Source: Ovis canadensis (lineage: Eukaryota > Chordata > Mammalia > Artiodactyla > Bovidae). From it: DNA of 64,000 nt. The stretch covers positions 111,820,501 to 111,884,500 of the forward strand of contig NC_091245.1 of assembly GCF_042477335.2 (NCBI RefSeq), given 5' to 3'. Both the position numbers and the translations under genes were made by a program. The notes under the pieces were generated by a model. That model was not told where the DNA came from. It saw only the letters and a list, made by a program, of their open reading frames with translations, and did no database searches. Numbering within the stretch: position 1 is the first letter of the stretch; each line of letters begins with the position of its first letter. Below, one piece after another: positions 11,427-22,979 of this stretch.

Positions 11427-11432
11427 AATAAA
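11427..11432 (+). terminator. KCNJ9: Polyadenylation signal AATAAA, probable KCNJ9 3' end
   Basis: Canonical hexamer followed within 20-30 bases by a T/G-rich stretch (CTCCTTGGGGGG). Confidence 0.55.
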
Positions 11433-11849
11433 AGTCTGAACTCCTTGGGGGGGAGCACCCCACTGTGCTGCATTCCAGGCTGCGCAGCTGGGGTCCTATG
11501 AGACGCTGTACCTCCTGGAAGCAGGAAGGAGCCATGCCAGCTCAGAGAGGACGTCTTTGCCTCAGATCAGGGTCATCTGGGCACCATCAGTCAAAGATGA
11601 GGTCCCTGCACCCTGGCATCAATTGTTCGCAAAAAAAAAAATGTTTGGGGGTGGGGTGGGGTGTGCTTTTGGTTCAATTTGCTGAGACGGCTGGAGTTGG
11701 ATAGACGGGAGGGGGCTGCTGGTGCCCACACTTGCTCCTGTGGTAGTTCACCCACTGCAGAGAACTGAGGCTGGACGGGAGGCCTGAGACCCTGCCGCCC
11801 CTCTCCTCACGCCCAGCCACCTCTCAGGGCCCCGCTGTGTGCGGCGCAG

Positions 11850-12000
11850 GGAGTCTGGAGACCCGGGTTCGAGTCCTGACACTGCCACTACTTAGTTCTA
11901 TGACTCTGGGCAAGTCGCGTCACTTCTCTGAGCCTCGGTTGCCCCATCTGTAAAAACAACACTTGGCAAACTGGTAATGCTCAATAAATGTTTAAATCAC
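11850..12000 (+). repeat. MIR SINE between KCNJ9 and IGSF8
   Basis: CTCTGGGCAAGTCGCGTCACTTCTCTGAGCCTC and CCATCTGTAAAA are the MIR core. It also supplies AATAAA at 11983. Confidence 0.8.
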
Positions 12001-12614
12001 TGAGCTGAAAGAGATCAGAGAATCCTTAGGCAGAGACAAATTCCGGGAGCCCCAAGGGCACGGGAGGGGATGGGGGGCAGCCAGGAGGAGCAGGGGCTTT
12101 GTAGGGGCTCCTCTGAGTGCTGTCCGCCCGCCACCCGGGCGGCTGTGTTCTGGGGCTTCCATTCTGCTGCTGTCAGACCGAATAATGAAGATCAGGAGGG
12201 AAAGGCTGAGGCCCCAGGGCCTGGGGGGAGGAGTCAGGTCCAAGATCAGCCTGATCAAGAGGCTGAGATTGTAGAGTAGCACGGGAACTCAGAAAGGGGG
12301 GTGCTGGGCCCTGGAAGCCCCTGCCCTGCAACCTGGGAGAAGTCTTGAGGCGAAGGCTTGCTCAGCTGGAACTCACCCCCCTTCCTCCCTTCCCGCCCCA
12401 AGCAAGAATCCCTACAGGAATCAGCTCTGCACTGACAGCTCGGACAGCAGATGGGACCCAGGTGTCCCTCCTGGGGTGGGTGGCATGGCCCACGGAGGCC
12501 AGATGGTGTTTGTAGGGGGAAGAGCGACCCAGGTTGTCCAGAAGAGGCCGTCAGCCCCCAGCAGCCTCCCTGCCACCCGTCCCAGCCTCCACGGCAGGGA
12601 AGACACAGCCAGCC

Positions 12615-12874
12615 CGGATTTTATAAAACAAGTTTATTCACATTTTAGAAAAACTAATTCTAGGACAGGGAACTGCCTCTCTTTGGGCTGGGTATGAGAT
12701 CATGAACAGAAGGCCAGAGGGAGGAGCTTGGGAAGGAAGGCGTGGGGGATGGGGGGGTCACGTCTCCCACTCTGGGTGGGAGTCGGTCAAATAAATTAAA
12801 GGAAGGGAAGGCAGAGGGAGAGGGTATTCAGACACCAAAGGCAGGCTTGCGGCTGGGCTGGAAGACAGTCACAT
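12615..12874 (-). other. IGSF8: IGSF8 exon 7, 3' UTR
   Basis: An acceptor (CTGTTCCTGCAG) precedes 12874, and AATAAA lies on the minus strand at 12638-12633, so cleavage is expected near 12615. This matches the seven-exon structure of the human gene. Confidence 0.75.
12633..12638 (-). terminator. IGSF8: Polyadenylation signal of IGSF8
   Basis: AATAAA on the minus strand (GTGAATAAACTTG), the only canonical hexamer downstream of the IGSF8 stop codon before KCNJ9. Confidence 0.75.
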
Positions 12875-13037
12875 CTGCAGGAACAGGAGAGCAGGCTGTG
12901 AGGGGGCTAGGGAGAGCGTGACTCCCTCCTGGCCCTTGCCAGGGTCCCGCAGAGCTGAGAGCGGCTGGGTAGGGCCAGGGAGGGAGCCGTTCATCTCAGG
13001 ACTGGGGAGGACAGGGATGGGGGTTCTCACCCCTCAC

Positions 13038-13168
13038 CTGGGGTGGGAGGAATCACCGTTTCCGCAGCCGCTTCATGAAACAGCAGGTGATGGAGCCGAG
13101 GATGGTGGCTCCGACGACTAGCGCAACCCCCGCGCCCACCAGCAGGGGCACAAACAGAGTGTCCAGGG
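13038..13168 (-). CDS. IGSF8: IGSF8 exon 6: transmembrane segment, tail and stop
   Basis: Coding is 13168-13053: ALDTLFVPLLVG through KRLRKR, stop TGA at 13055-13053. Fifteen UTR bases follow and then a good donor CAG/GTGAGG at 13037, so the gene has one more, non-coding, exon. With only 15 bases between stop codon and junction, nonsense-mediated decay is not expected. Confidence 0.93.
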
Positions 13169-16100
13169 CTGGGCGAGAGAGGATGGCTCTGCTCAGCCTG
13201 GGGTGTCCCTGCTCTCCACCCACAGTCCCACCCATCTGCCAGCACCTTCTGTCAAGCTGTCCACACCACCTCCCCCCCACACACAGTCTTCTGCCGGCTC
13301 CCTGCCTTCTCTGCACTCAAGCCAGTACCCACCACCAGGACACTGGAGCAGCTGGGTGGCGAACGGCCGAAAGCTGGACTTTGGGAGGAGAAAGAGGGAC
13401 CAGAGGGACAGCTAGTGGGAGGATCAGATGCAAAGGAGAGAACAAGAGCGGGGGATGGGGGGAGGCCTGAGCAAGGAGGAGAGGGCGGGCGTCACTCACC
13501 ATGCGTGTATGGGTAGACTGTGACAGGCCCCGAGCGGGCACTGCCCGCCTGGTACCAGCTGTAGTCAGCGTGCTGCACCCAGGCGCTGGGGGCACAGTGG
13601 TACACGCCTTCGTCCTCAGGCCCCAAGCTGTGCAGTCTCAGCCGATGGCTTCGGGGCCCCACCAGCTCCACGCTGACGGGGCCTCCTCCAGGCCGGACCC
13701 CCAGCTCCGCCACACCGTCCTGGCCCACCCCGCCCACCAGCTGGGCAGGGGCAGAGCTCAGCTCCCCCTCCTCCGGCCGCTCCACCCACCAGCTGGCAGC
13801 AAGCCGCAGCCCAGGGGGGCCGCCCCGCACGGAGACGTTGCAGAGCAGGGAGGCAGTCTCCCCGCGGTACACTGCGCCTCCCGCCAGCCAGGCCACGGCC
13901 TCCAGCACCACACCTGCACAACGAAGGTCAGAGGTGAAAGGTCAGGGCACATGGGATTAGGACCACTGTCCAAGCAAGCCCCCAGAAATTCAGTGTTCCC
14001 ACAATCTTAGAAGAGGAGTGTGAGGCTAAGACATGGAAGCAGCTGATGGAGAGGGAGAGAGGCTCAGAAACGGAAGGGAAAGGTTCTACAGACCCCGAAA
14101 CCTGTCCAGGGTCCAGCCTGCCCCGCTCACCTTCTTCTCGGACGTGCACGGGGAGGGGCCGGGAGCGAGCACTGGCGGCTTCACGAAGCCGGGCCCCAGA
14201 CCCTCGGACGTAGGCCTTGGCTAGGCAGCGGTAGGTGCCCGCATCCCCAGGCCGGGCAGCCTCCAGCCGTAGCCGGTAAGTTCGGGAGGCCACCTTCTCC
14301 ATGGCAATGTGCCGGCCCTCGTAGCCAGGGCCCAGGCTGCCCACTCCCTCCGTGTCCAACTGGGCCACCAGGCGGCCGGGCCCAGGTGCCCCTGCGGGTG
14401 CCATCTCCCAGCCCACAGAGTAGGCGGCATGACGGCCCGGGGGGGGCAAGGCCCCCGACACATTGCACAGCAGCTCCAAGGGCTCCCCTGGGCCGACCCG
14501 ACGCTCACCAGGCCCTACTGTCACTGCCAGCTGGCTGGCTGGAACACAGGCAGGAAAGAGGTGTCAAGGAGCCAGGAGAGGGCACGGAGCACCTGTCCCC
14601 CCTTGACAAGAGGAAACTGCCCCCCATCTCTCCCACCCGGGGGCCCGACTCTCACCCTCAGCCGCGGCCCTCCCATCTCCACACCCATATCTGAGCAGAG
14701 AAAACCCATCATGGGGACAGATGCTAACGGGAAGCAATGCTAACGAGACTGCTCACTCGAGGTCTCGGACCACGGTCCTCTAGGGTCCCTGAGATACTCT
14801 GGCTCCCAGCTGGCACTGGGGGACCCCAGGCACTCACACAGTGTCTGAACATCCACGTGCGCCAGCACAGCCCTCTTCTCTGCTATCTGGGCCCAGCTGC
14901 CATCCGGATCCTGAATCCACTCGGTGGCAGTGCAGTGGTAGGTGCCTGCATCGTCCGCTTGGGCACCGCCCAGCACCATGCGGTACCGCTCGGACCCCTC
15001 CTTGCCCAGCCGCAGCTCCCCGGCTGCCAGTCGTGCGGCATAGGGGGCTCCAGCGTCCACTGCCAGGTCGGGCCGGAGCCCCACCACTTCCTGCAGAGTC
15101 GCTCGCCCCACAGGCACCTCGGGCACAGCCCGCCCAAAGGACACGGCCAGGTGTGTGTGCTTCTGCGTGCTCGTCCTCGCCAGGCAGCCCAGTGCCAGCT
15201 CCTGCCCCTCATGCACTGTGAGGCGAGGGGGTGAAGTCGGGGCCTGGCGGCCTCGCGGCCCCGGGGGGCTAGCAGACACCTGCAGCGTGTCTGGAAGAAC
15301 TAGAGAGAGCAGGTGGAGTGAGGGGGCGCTGTTGACCTGTGTGAGCTGTTTTCCACCTACAACTTATTTCCCTAAATAGACCGTGAGATCCTAGAAGGCA
15401 GAGACTTCGTGTTGTATCATTGCTTCTGTAACCCCAGTGGTGCCAAGCCCAGTGCTGGCACACAGCAGGCACTCAGTAAATACTTGCTGAGTTTCATAGA
15501 ACCAGCTCATCGCCTACTCACCCTTATGTTTGAGAGTGACCCCTGTTTGAAATACTCAGCTAAGTGGCTCTGTCTTCCTTCCCGGAAGACAAAGAACCTT
15601 AAGAGAGCAAGAATGTCACATGGTCTCCCTCTTCCTACCCTGCCTCTACTTTCCCCACTCCTCCCCCAGATCTGGATCCTGAAATCTCCAGGCATGGAGT
15701 CTGTTCACCCTATGGGGCTCCCCCACCCTCCAGGGAATGGAAAGCTTCAGGACACTTCCCCGTCTCCCAGGAAGCCGCTTGATAGAGTAAGAGCTGTGCT
15801 GTGCTTAGTCATTCGGCTGTGTCTGACCCTGTGTGACCCCATGGACTGTAGCCTGCCAGGCTCCTCTGTCCATGAGGATTCTCCAGGCAAGAAGACTGGA
15901 GTCGGTTGCCATGCTCTCCTCAATAAGAGCTGTGGACTGGAATGAAGAGTTCTGGGTTAGAGTCCCAGGCCAGTCACTAATTTGCACAAAGTCAAATTAG
16001 GGGACCTCCTTGGACCTCAAGTCCCTCTTGAGTTGCGGCTGGCCCTGACTTCCTGCCTTTGGGAGAGAGTGGCCCCACCCTCTCAGGGCCCAGTACCTCT

Positions 16101-19100
16101 CAGTTCCACTTTGCCGCTGTAGCTGCCCAGGTAGCGGGCATCAGTGGAGGGTGTGTAGCATTCGTAAATGCCAGCATCCTGGGCCTGCAGGTGGGAGATC
16201 CTGAGCACCGCGGCATCACCCTGCAGACGCTGCACCTGAACCTCGCCAGCTGCCACTCGGGGCCCAAAGATGGCGTAGGAGAACCGGGTGTCCCTGGTGC
16301 TGACAATGCCCAGGGCAGCCTCTGGGGCCTCGGGCCTGTACAGGAACCACTCGAAGTCCTGCTGGGCAGAGCCCTCGTAGCCACTGACATTGCAGGAGAT
16401 GGAGACGGCAGTGCCAGCCACACGGTACAGGGGCCCCTGAGGGACCAGCACTTCCCGGGCACAGCACCCAATTCCTACGGGGAAGGACGAAGTTAGGCAC
16501 GCCTGGGTCCTCACTGCATCCCCCCGGCACCCGCATCATCCTTGCTGCCTGCTTGTGAAAGGAAAGGAAACCCGAGGACACTCGGTGTACAGCTTGGGCC
16601 CCGTTCTGAGAACCAGGAAAGGATGCTGGGAGGCAAGACACCTGGGTCTCAAGGAGGTGGTGGGAGAGAGCCGGTTAGCCTCAGAACACAGAATCATCCC
16701 TGTTCCTGGCAGGCCAGAAGCAGAGCAGCTAAGTGAAGGAAGGGGTGTATCTGCTTTCTGATTTAACCATTGCTTGATTCCAGCTGCACCTCCCCTTATT
16801 ACCCCACTCTTCTGTCTGCGGACCAGGTGAGCCTTCTAGCTAAGGGATCCTGAGACCACATGTCCCCCTCCTTTATTTAAAAGGAGCTGGAAAAACTTTG
16901 ATCAGAAGGGCTGGTTGGCCCAGCTGTGTCACCTGGGCCAGGGGACTCCAGACAATGGAGCCACTGGCCCGGGCAGGAGAGGGTACAGGCCCTGTCAGTT
17001 CTCACCACAGCATCCCTCCCCCCTCTCCAGCTGTGTCATGAGCTCACTGCTTCTCCGCCCTCTGGGGCTGCCGAGGCAGCTGAGGCTCATGGGGCAAGAA
17101 CCAGCCTCTGCCCTGGGCTCTGGGGGCAGAGGCTCCCCTCCCCCACCAGTGCCTGCCAACCTTCCCCGAAGGCCCAGCTGACACACAATCCTCCCCCCAC
17201 CCCCTAAACAAAAGCCTTAATTTGCATATAGTGTGCATTCATTTACATACGGCTCGCTTTCTGTAGGGAGGCTGTAACGACCACCACCCGGCCCCCAACC
17301 CGCCCTCACGGTTGTCCCCTCCCATCTTTCTCTCCTCAGAGAGGCCAAAACTTCTTCACCCCACCCTCACCCCTAGCCTGCCCTCAAAGGGTAGCCCTGT
17401 GGCCTTGGACGGCTCAGCTTCTTCTTCTGTCTTTCCACAGCCCCAAATCACAGAATCTCAGGACACAAGGAGGGCTGGGTCAACTCTCTACCTCCATCTT
17501 ACAGATGAGAAAGGTAAGGTATGAGAAGTAGAATGTCTTGGCCAAGTTCCTACTATCCTTGGCTGGCCAGAGGCAATGGGAACACACAAGGGGAGGCCTG
17601 AGGGCAATGGCCTCACCAAGCAGAGCATCACTCCAGGGACAGACCCTAACCTTTCTGCAGGGGGGGGAGGAAAACACCTAGTCTGTAGTCAGACTGTCCT
17701 CCAGAAGCCCTCCCCATAGCTCCGTCTTCTCCCTGCGGCTGAGTCATGGGGAGACCTCGTGGCTGCTCAGTTAGAGCACAGGCTGGGAGTCTGGAAGCCG
17801 AAGCCGAGTTCCACCTCCATGCCCAATCCCAGCTGTACCGTGTGGACTAGCCCCATCCACACTACACTGGAGGAGAGCTAGGAGCTCTCCACTTTGACAG
17901 GGAGACAGCCTGTGACTCAGAAGGGCCCTGCCTCAGGGCATTTCATAATCAGCATGACGGGCTGGCCTAGGGGCAGACTCTGCTCAGGAGGGCCCCCTCC
18001 CATCTTCCTGGCTCCACAACTGCTGATGCTTGGAGATCCCCATGGGAAAGTCACCCTCACCGCCTTGGGAAACCAGCTGCCAGGGAGCTCTCTCCAGGCC
18101 CCCTCCTGTGGGTTAGCAGAGAAGGAAAGGAGAGCAAAGAGACCTGCTTCGGGTCTCTGGGGTGGGTTCAAATGCAAGCCCCAGCACTCACTCAGTGTGT
18201 TCTCTGGGGCAAGTTATTTCATTTTCCTCACCTTCAAAGTAACAGTAAGTGCCCGCATCCGGGACACTCAGATCCCACAGACTCTCTTATCTCTCAGCGC
18301 CACACTTACCCTGGGCTCCTCTCCGCGCCACGCTGCCCACTGGGGAAAAGAGGCCCAGTGCTAGGTAACCAGGGCCCACAGCTCCCTGCTCTGTATGGCC
18401 CCGCCTAGGGCCCCAAGGAGAGGACTCATTCTAGTCCCACAGGGCCCCGGGACCTATGCAGTACAGGGAGGCCGCTTGGCTCTGAGATGGAGCGCTGGTC
18501 TAGAAACAGGCGGCTAGGGCTACGTCAGCCTCTGCCTTAACTATGGCAGCTCCGAATCCGGGCACCAAAGCCACCCCCTCGCCGCCCTCTGTTCTGATTT
18601 CAAGGGTTGCAGTCTCCTGAGTCTGTGTAGGCAGCCACCGTCCCATCCTCCTCCCCAGGCCAGCCCTACAGGGAGCCCTCCAGTCCACACCCAGAACATT
18701 CCCACTGTCACTCCCTCATGCAGCCTTGCAGCAGTGGCTCAGACAGCCCACCGTGAACACCCACCACAACAGACACGGGGTGCTTGGGGGTCTCAGCATC
18801 AGTCTCCAGGGAGCCTGGTTTCTCCTGAGGCAGGGAGGCTGGGACTAAGGGGGTGTGACAGCTGGTGGGAGGCTACAGAGACAAGTGCTATCTGAGAGAC
18901 CCGACCCAGGATGAGGCTGACGCGTCAGATAATGAAGTTGGAGAGGGGGATGCAGTTAGGGGAGACTTACTTCAAAAGATCGTGGGCAGAACGGGCCCCT
19001 GGGCCTCCAGCCAACTCGGGCGATTATGAAGATGGCCAGGCACTGCCCACGCAGGGCGAGTACCTAAGGCCGGGCCTGAAGCTGAGTGTGAGGCAGACAG

Positions 19101-19489
19101 GAGTCGCAGCGCCCCCCGGACCTGAGTGTGCCAGCAGGGAAGCAGGACCCGGCCCCCGGAGGCCTGGCGGTCCCTGGGGACCGCACTTTGGTGGGTCCAA
19201 ACTCTGTCCCAGCCTAGGGCCTAGAACTGGGGAGCCTCATCACCCCCGCAAGACTGGCTAGGCCGGCGGCCACAGAGGGAAGCTGGACGCCAGGCCCGGG
19301 AAGGCTGGAGGCGCCGCTGAGGGAGAAGGGGCTACCAGGGGCTCCGAAATGCTGGGGAGACGACAGGGCTGAACAGATAGCAGGCACCTGCCGGGCGGGG
19401 CTGGGAGCCGGGGCGGGGGGGCCTGGCTTACCCAGCATTAACAGCAGCAGCGGCGGCGGCGGCGGCAACTTGGGACCGAGGGCGCCCAT
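13053..19489 (-). CDS. IGSF8: IGSF8: immunoglobulin superfamily member 8 (EWI-2, PGRL, CD316), complete coding region in six exons
   Basis: Exons in transcript order: 19489-19432, 16474-16097, 15299-14838, 14538-14131, 13913-13500, 13168-13053. Together 1836 nt encode 611 residues (human 613). Every coding intron is phase 1 with GT-AG ends, typical of Ig-domain genes. Seen: a Pro/Leu-rich signal peptide (about 1-25); four V-type Ig domains, one per exon 2-5; the family motif Glu-Trp-Ile at 272-274; a domain 1 disulfide pair Cys47/Cys125; N-V-S glycosylation sequons in domains 1, 3 and 4; a transmembrane helix at about 578-602; and a very short tail KRLRKR after Cys602-Cys603, likely palmitoylated. 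Family knowledge: EWI-2 binds tetraspanins CD9 and CD81 and modulates integrin-dependent adhesion, migration and cell fusion. Convergent with KCNJ9, with about 1.2 kb between 3' ends. Confidence 0.97.
13500..13913 (-). CDS. IGSF8: IGSF8 exon 5: Ig domain 4
   Basis: 414 nt from GVVLEAVAWLAGG to VYPYTH. Contains a third NVS sequon and the YHCAPSAW F-strand Cys. Donor GTGAGT, acceptor GTGCAG. Confidence 0.95.
14131..14538 (-). CDS. IGSF8: IGSF8 exon 4: Ig domain 3
   Basis: 408 nt from SSQLAVTVGPGERR to VHVREE. Contains an NVS sequon next to the B-strand Cys and the YRCLAK F-strand Cys. Donor GTGAGC, acceptor TCCAG. Confidence 0.95.
14838..15299 (-). CDS. IGSF8: IGSF8 exon 3: Ig domain 2 with the EWI motif
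   Basis: 462 nt, from VLPDTLQVSA to DVQTL. It carries the name-giving Glu-Trp-Ile (272-274) in the F-strand region after YHCTAT. Donor GTGAGT, acceptor CTAG. Confidence 0.95.
15370..15500 (+). repeat. L2 LINE 3' end in IGSF8 intron 2
   Basis: GTGAGATCCTAGAAGGCAGAGACT, CACACAGCAGGCACTCAGTAAATACTTGCTGA: typical L2 3' end. Confidence 0.8.
15797..15921 (-). repeat. Bov-A-type SINE monomer in IGSF8 intron 2
   Basis: Complement of the Bov-A body: GTGACCCCATGGACTGTAGCC and CTCCAGGCAAGAAGACTGGAGT. Confidence 0.85.
16097..16474 (-). CDS. IGSF8: IGSF8 exon 2: Ig domain 1
   Basis: Begins GIGCCAREVLVP after the split Gly20 and contains the Cys47 and Cys125 pair and an NVS sequon at Asn48. The acceptor ends GTAG; the donor GTACTG is weak at +4 to +6 but keeps phase 1. 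378 nt. Confidence 0.95.
16475..19431 (-). other. IGSF8: IGSF8 intron 1 (3.0 kb)
   Basis: Mostly unique sequence without recent SINEs, unusual for this window. It includes an octamer-type ATTTGCAT at 17220-17227 with further TGCATTC and TTTACATA motifs to 17250 that could form a POU-factor cluster. No extra exon is supported. Confidence 0.6.
19432..19489 (-). CDS. IGSF8: IGSF8 exon 1 (coding part): signal peptide
   Basis: The start ATG at 19489-19487 has a strong Kozak context (A at -3, G at +4). It encodes MGALGPKL, a Pro5 run and a Leu-rich core, 19 codons plus one base. Donor GTAAGC. The Pro run comes from a short GCC/GCG triplet repeat. Confidence 0.94.
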
Positions 19490-19563
19490 CCTGCACAGCC
19501 GGCTCTAGGAAGGCTCTGGGGGGCGGCGCGGGCTCTGGGTGACCAGGGGTTCGGGGGGCGCAT
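19438..19563 (-). other. Upstream ORF overlapping the IGSF8 start codon
   Basis: An ATG at 19563-19561 (G at -3, C at +4) opens a 41-codon frame that is out of frame with IGSF8, passes through its start codon and stops with TAA at 19440-19438, still inside exon 1. If transcription starts upstream of 19563 this would be an inhibitory overlapping uORF. No sign that the peptide itself matters. Confidence 0.4.
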
Positions 19564-20530
19564 GCCCGGGTGGGGGTCACGAAGCGGAGCTGCGAGGCGT
19601 GGGTGCGCGGAGCGGAGCTGAGCTAAGCGGGAGCTGCCAAGTCCCCGCCCTCTTCCCTCCTCCCTCTCCCCTCCTCCTCGCCACCTCCTACTGCTTTCCC
19701 TCCCGCCTAGGCTACTAGGAAGACCGTTCCCGCCCCGCGTTGCCCCGACGCCTCCCAGCCTTGCCCAGGCCCCGCCCCGGCCCTGGGCTGCTGGCCCCAG
19801 TCTGGCCCCGCCCCGGTCCCCAACTCCGCCCCAACCCCTTCCGACCCTGGCCCCGCTCAGGTCCCCGGTTTGTCCCGACAGGGTCGTGGACCTCGGCCCC
19901 GGCTCTGCCTGCCCCAGTCTCCGCCCCGACCTCAGCCTAGGCCCAGCCCGGGTGCGGCTCGGGTACTCGGCTCCGCCCAGACCCCGGCCCAGGCCCGCCC
20001 CCCTCAGCCCTAGCTCCGCCCCGACCCCGGTCCGCGGGCTGGAGGCACAGGAGCTTGGCCAAGTCCCCACAAGCTCCGCAGAGTGCACAGGTGCCCTGCA
20101 CAGTCTTGTTTTTCTCCGAGAGTTAGATGCTAGGGCCCTGGGATGGGCGAAGTGACTGTGCCTTCGTATTTAGAACCTGGCTATTTGCTCTGGACCTCTA
20201 GGCCTCGCCGCAAATCCTGCTGAAACGGGAAAGGGCGGATCTAGACGTAGCGGAACTAGGAGGACCTGAGCTGAAGGGCTTTACCCGGCTCCACAGGGTC
20301 ACTGAAGACCTGTTTGCCACCCCCTCGGGGCAGAACAAGAGGAAGAGAGTTAGGAGGCTGGGCCGTCTGGGTGCCGTCGCTTCCTGGCTGGCAATCCTGG
20401 TCAAGTCGCTTAACATCCTTCCACTTTTCTTGTTGGCAAATTGAAATGAATGACATCCACCCCAAAGGATTTTTGTGACAATTGAGATAATGTACAGAAG
20501 GTGTCTGGCACAGAATACACTACATAGGGG

Positions 20531-20808
20531 ATGCTGCTGCTGCTGCTAAGTCGCTTCAGTCGTGTCCGACTCTGCGACCCCATGGACCGCAGCCCACCAG
20601 GCTCCCCCGTCCCTGTGATTTTGCAGGCAAGAACACTGGAGTGGGTTGCCATTTCCTTCTCCAATGGATGAAAGTGAAAAGTGAAAGTGAAGTCGCTCAG
20701 TCGTGTCCGACTCTTAGCAACCCCGGTGGACTGCAGCCTACCAGGCTCCTCTGTCCATGGGATTTTCCAGGCAAAAGTACTGGAGTGGGGTGCCATTGCC
20801 TTCTCCGA
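20531..20808 (-). repeat. Bov-A2 (ART2A-type) dimeric SINE
   Basis: Begins with (GCT)n, then two complementary Bov-A monomers (CAGTCGTGTCCGACTCTGCG and CTCAGTCGTGTCCGACTC) joined by GAAAGTGAAAAGTGAAAGTG. Confidence 0.9.
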
Positions 20809-21573
20809 AATAGGAGATGGGGGAGGGGTAAATTATTACAAACGTTTGCTAAGAGATTTAGTTCAGACCTAAAGAGGGGGTGATCCTGGGGTTTAGGTGA
20901 AGGAGTCTCTAGTTCCAGTGAAAGACCAGGGTGGGGCCAGACCAGGAAAAGGGACAACCAAGCCTGCTAAGCTAAGGCTGTCAGAGTGGCCGTCCATGGG
21001 GGGGTGACCCCAAAGCTCATCTAGCGCCTTCATCCTCAGAATTTCATCTGTTCCCACTCATTACCCCCAACCCTTCCTTTCACTCCTTACTCCCTTTTAC
21101 AGAGGAGGAAATGGAGGCCCAGAAAGAGGAGGTGGCACAGGCCAGACAACGTTCCTTGATTTTGTCTTCTCAGAGTCTGGCATAGAGTCTAGATCAGAGG
21201 AGGTGCTCAGCTGAAGCCACATTAGGAACCCTAGAGAGACTGGAGAAATTCTGAGGCAGAATCCTGGGGACCACTGCGGGAACCAGAGGTCCAGCCCTCC
21301 CTCTCAATACTTCCAGTTCTGCCCCAAGAATAGGGCAGCAGGGTGTCTTTTCCTTCACAATTTATCATATCTACAGCCTGAGGTCTCCAGACTCATTTTA
21401 TCTAAATGCATCCACAGGCCAGGCTGAATTATGTGAAAACTGAAATGTGTCGGGAAGCTTTTGGAGAAAAGCCACACTCCCTTTATTTGGGAGTGGAGTG
21501 GACATGACGCCTTTCTGATGCTTGAGAGATGAGAGATGTTGCCAAACATCATTATCATCACAGATGCAATTTA

Positions 21574-21927
21574 TGGGACGTGTTGATCTTAAAGATAACA
21601 AGGTCTTAAGCTACAAAAATGAGTTTATCCAGGAATAGCAGAGGAATTACAATTCAAGAGACACAAACTATGCTGAACCATAGGCATGTTGGAGAAAAGA
21701 GAAGCTCAGCTTTCATAAGCAAAAGCTTTCATCTTAAGGAGGAAACGAGAGGGCAGATTTCTTTTTCATTTTCTGCAAGCGGTGAACAGCTTGTCATTGC
21801 TGAGTCAGAAGGAAACCATTTCTCCTGTTTGGGTGGGATCTGTAAGCTATAGTTATGTGCGTAAGAGCCGTCGCTTCATGGCTTCCTGACTCCATTTGGA
21901 CTTAGGTGTCCTTTGTTCATTTTCACA
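21574..21927 (-). repeat. 3' LTR of the antisense provirus
   Basis: 354 bp with TG...CA ends. It shares blocks such as AACAAGGTCTTAAGCT, ACCACAGGC/ACCATAGGC and CATTTTCACA with the block at 27856-28600. It lies about 2.1 kb upstream of IGSF8 exon 1 and in the same orientation. Confidence 0.75.
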
Positions 21928-21939
21928 TTTTCCCCTTTT
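21928..21939 (-). other. Polypurine tract of the provirus
   Basis: AAAAGGGGAAAA on the minus strand, immediately 5' of the 3' LTR, the expected position of the plus-strand primer. Confidence 0.7.
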
Positions 21940-22979
21940 GATCAAAATATTTCCCTGAAAGTGTTTCATTGAGTCAACATTCTATTAGGTGCTTTGTTTT
22001 CTGCAGAGGTTGGACAGGAAACAGTTGCAAAATTTTTAAATTATACAAAGCAAAATTGAAAGTGGCTTTGTTTGTATGATGCTTTTAAATCATGACCCTA
22101 AAGTAGTCAACTGACAAATAGCAAGTATACTTCTTCCCAATCTTGTATAGTTGAGTTTCTCCTTCTCCAGAGGCATTTATCCATGGGCAACAGGTGGTGT
22201 CTGCTAATGCCACCTTGTTTGGAGTCAAGGCTATTGATTGTCTACAACTACTTTAGCCAGGAATTCAAGTGATCATTGTTAGGTTGCAGAATCAGCTAGC
22301 TCTCTTAACATTAGGGAGAGATTTATATTCATATGCTCAATGGCATTTTGACCCAAGAGGGACAGGCTCTTGCTAAGGAGGTGGGCCCAGAGTCATGTAT
22401 GGGCCACATAGCTTCCACTTGAGATGCTTATGAAAGTTTAATGGGGAAAATCAGTAGGAAGCTTCAGATTTATTATAGATATTAAGAGGGGTGATTAAAT
22501 ATCCCCATAAACTCTGGCCTCCCGTTTGCCAGCTGTGCAAATATTCACAGACTCATTGAGAGTTTCATTTACCACAGACAAAGCTAAAGGCAGGTGGTGC
22601 ACATAAACTTATTAATAGTGCCACTAACTGGAATCTGTCAATTGGTCTTTCAGAGCCCAGCATCAGTGCGTTTGGGGGATATTTAGGGAGAAACCATTCT
22701 GTTCTGTAGATTTCATCACTAAAGGCTGCAAAAAAAGGGGGTTTATTTTGTTACAGCGATCAGACTTAATACTAGAGGGTCACCACTGTCATGGACATAT
22801 TGAGGTTTCTGGTACAAATCTGACAATTAGAAAGTTTTTCCTCTTTGGCAATGAATTGGGAAGTATGGGTAAGAGCGTTGTCTTTCCAAGAAAGAGAGGG
22901 AAAAGATAAGACAAGAAGTAACAGTAGGGGAAAGATGTACAGGCTGGTCATATTGGGAAAGCTGTTTCCTTCATCTGTA

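Larger units (their letters stand above)
9370..11450 (+). other. KCNJ9: KCNJ9 3' UTR
   Basis: No coding potential follows the stop codon. The first good poly(A) signal is AATAAA at 11427-11432, giving a 3' UTR of about 2.1 kb, in line with the long 3' UTR of this gene in other mammals. A MER5-like fragment lies inside at about 10565-10760. A second AATAAA at 11983-11988, within a MIR, could give a longer form. Confidence 0.6.
19390..20060 (-). promoter_or_regulatory. IGSF8: IGSF8 CpG-island promoter
   Basis: Dense CpG and repeated GC boxes (CCGCCC and CCCCGCCC) surround the first exon, with no TATA box. An NRF1-like GCGCATGC occurs at about 19558-19566. This is typical of a broad housekeeping-type promoter; the exact start site cannot be read. 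Confidence 0.75.

Noticed and set aside
13492-13500. IGSF8 exon 5 ending in a short tail THGE followed by a stop
   Set aside because: The tail is intron read-through; a consensus donor GTGAGT at 13499 splices in frame to the transmembrane exon.
19740-20155. Proline-rich plus-strand open frames upstream of IGSF8
   Set aside because: Low-complexity GC-box sequence (CCCCGCCCC repeats) of the CpG island; no start context, splice sites or protein similarity.
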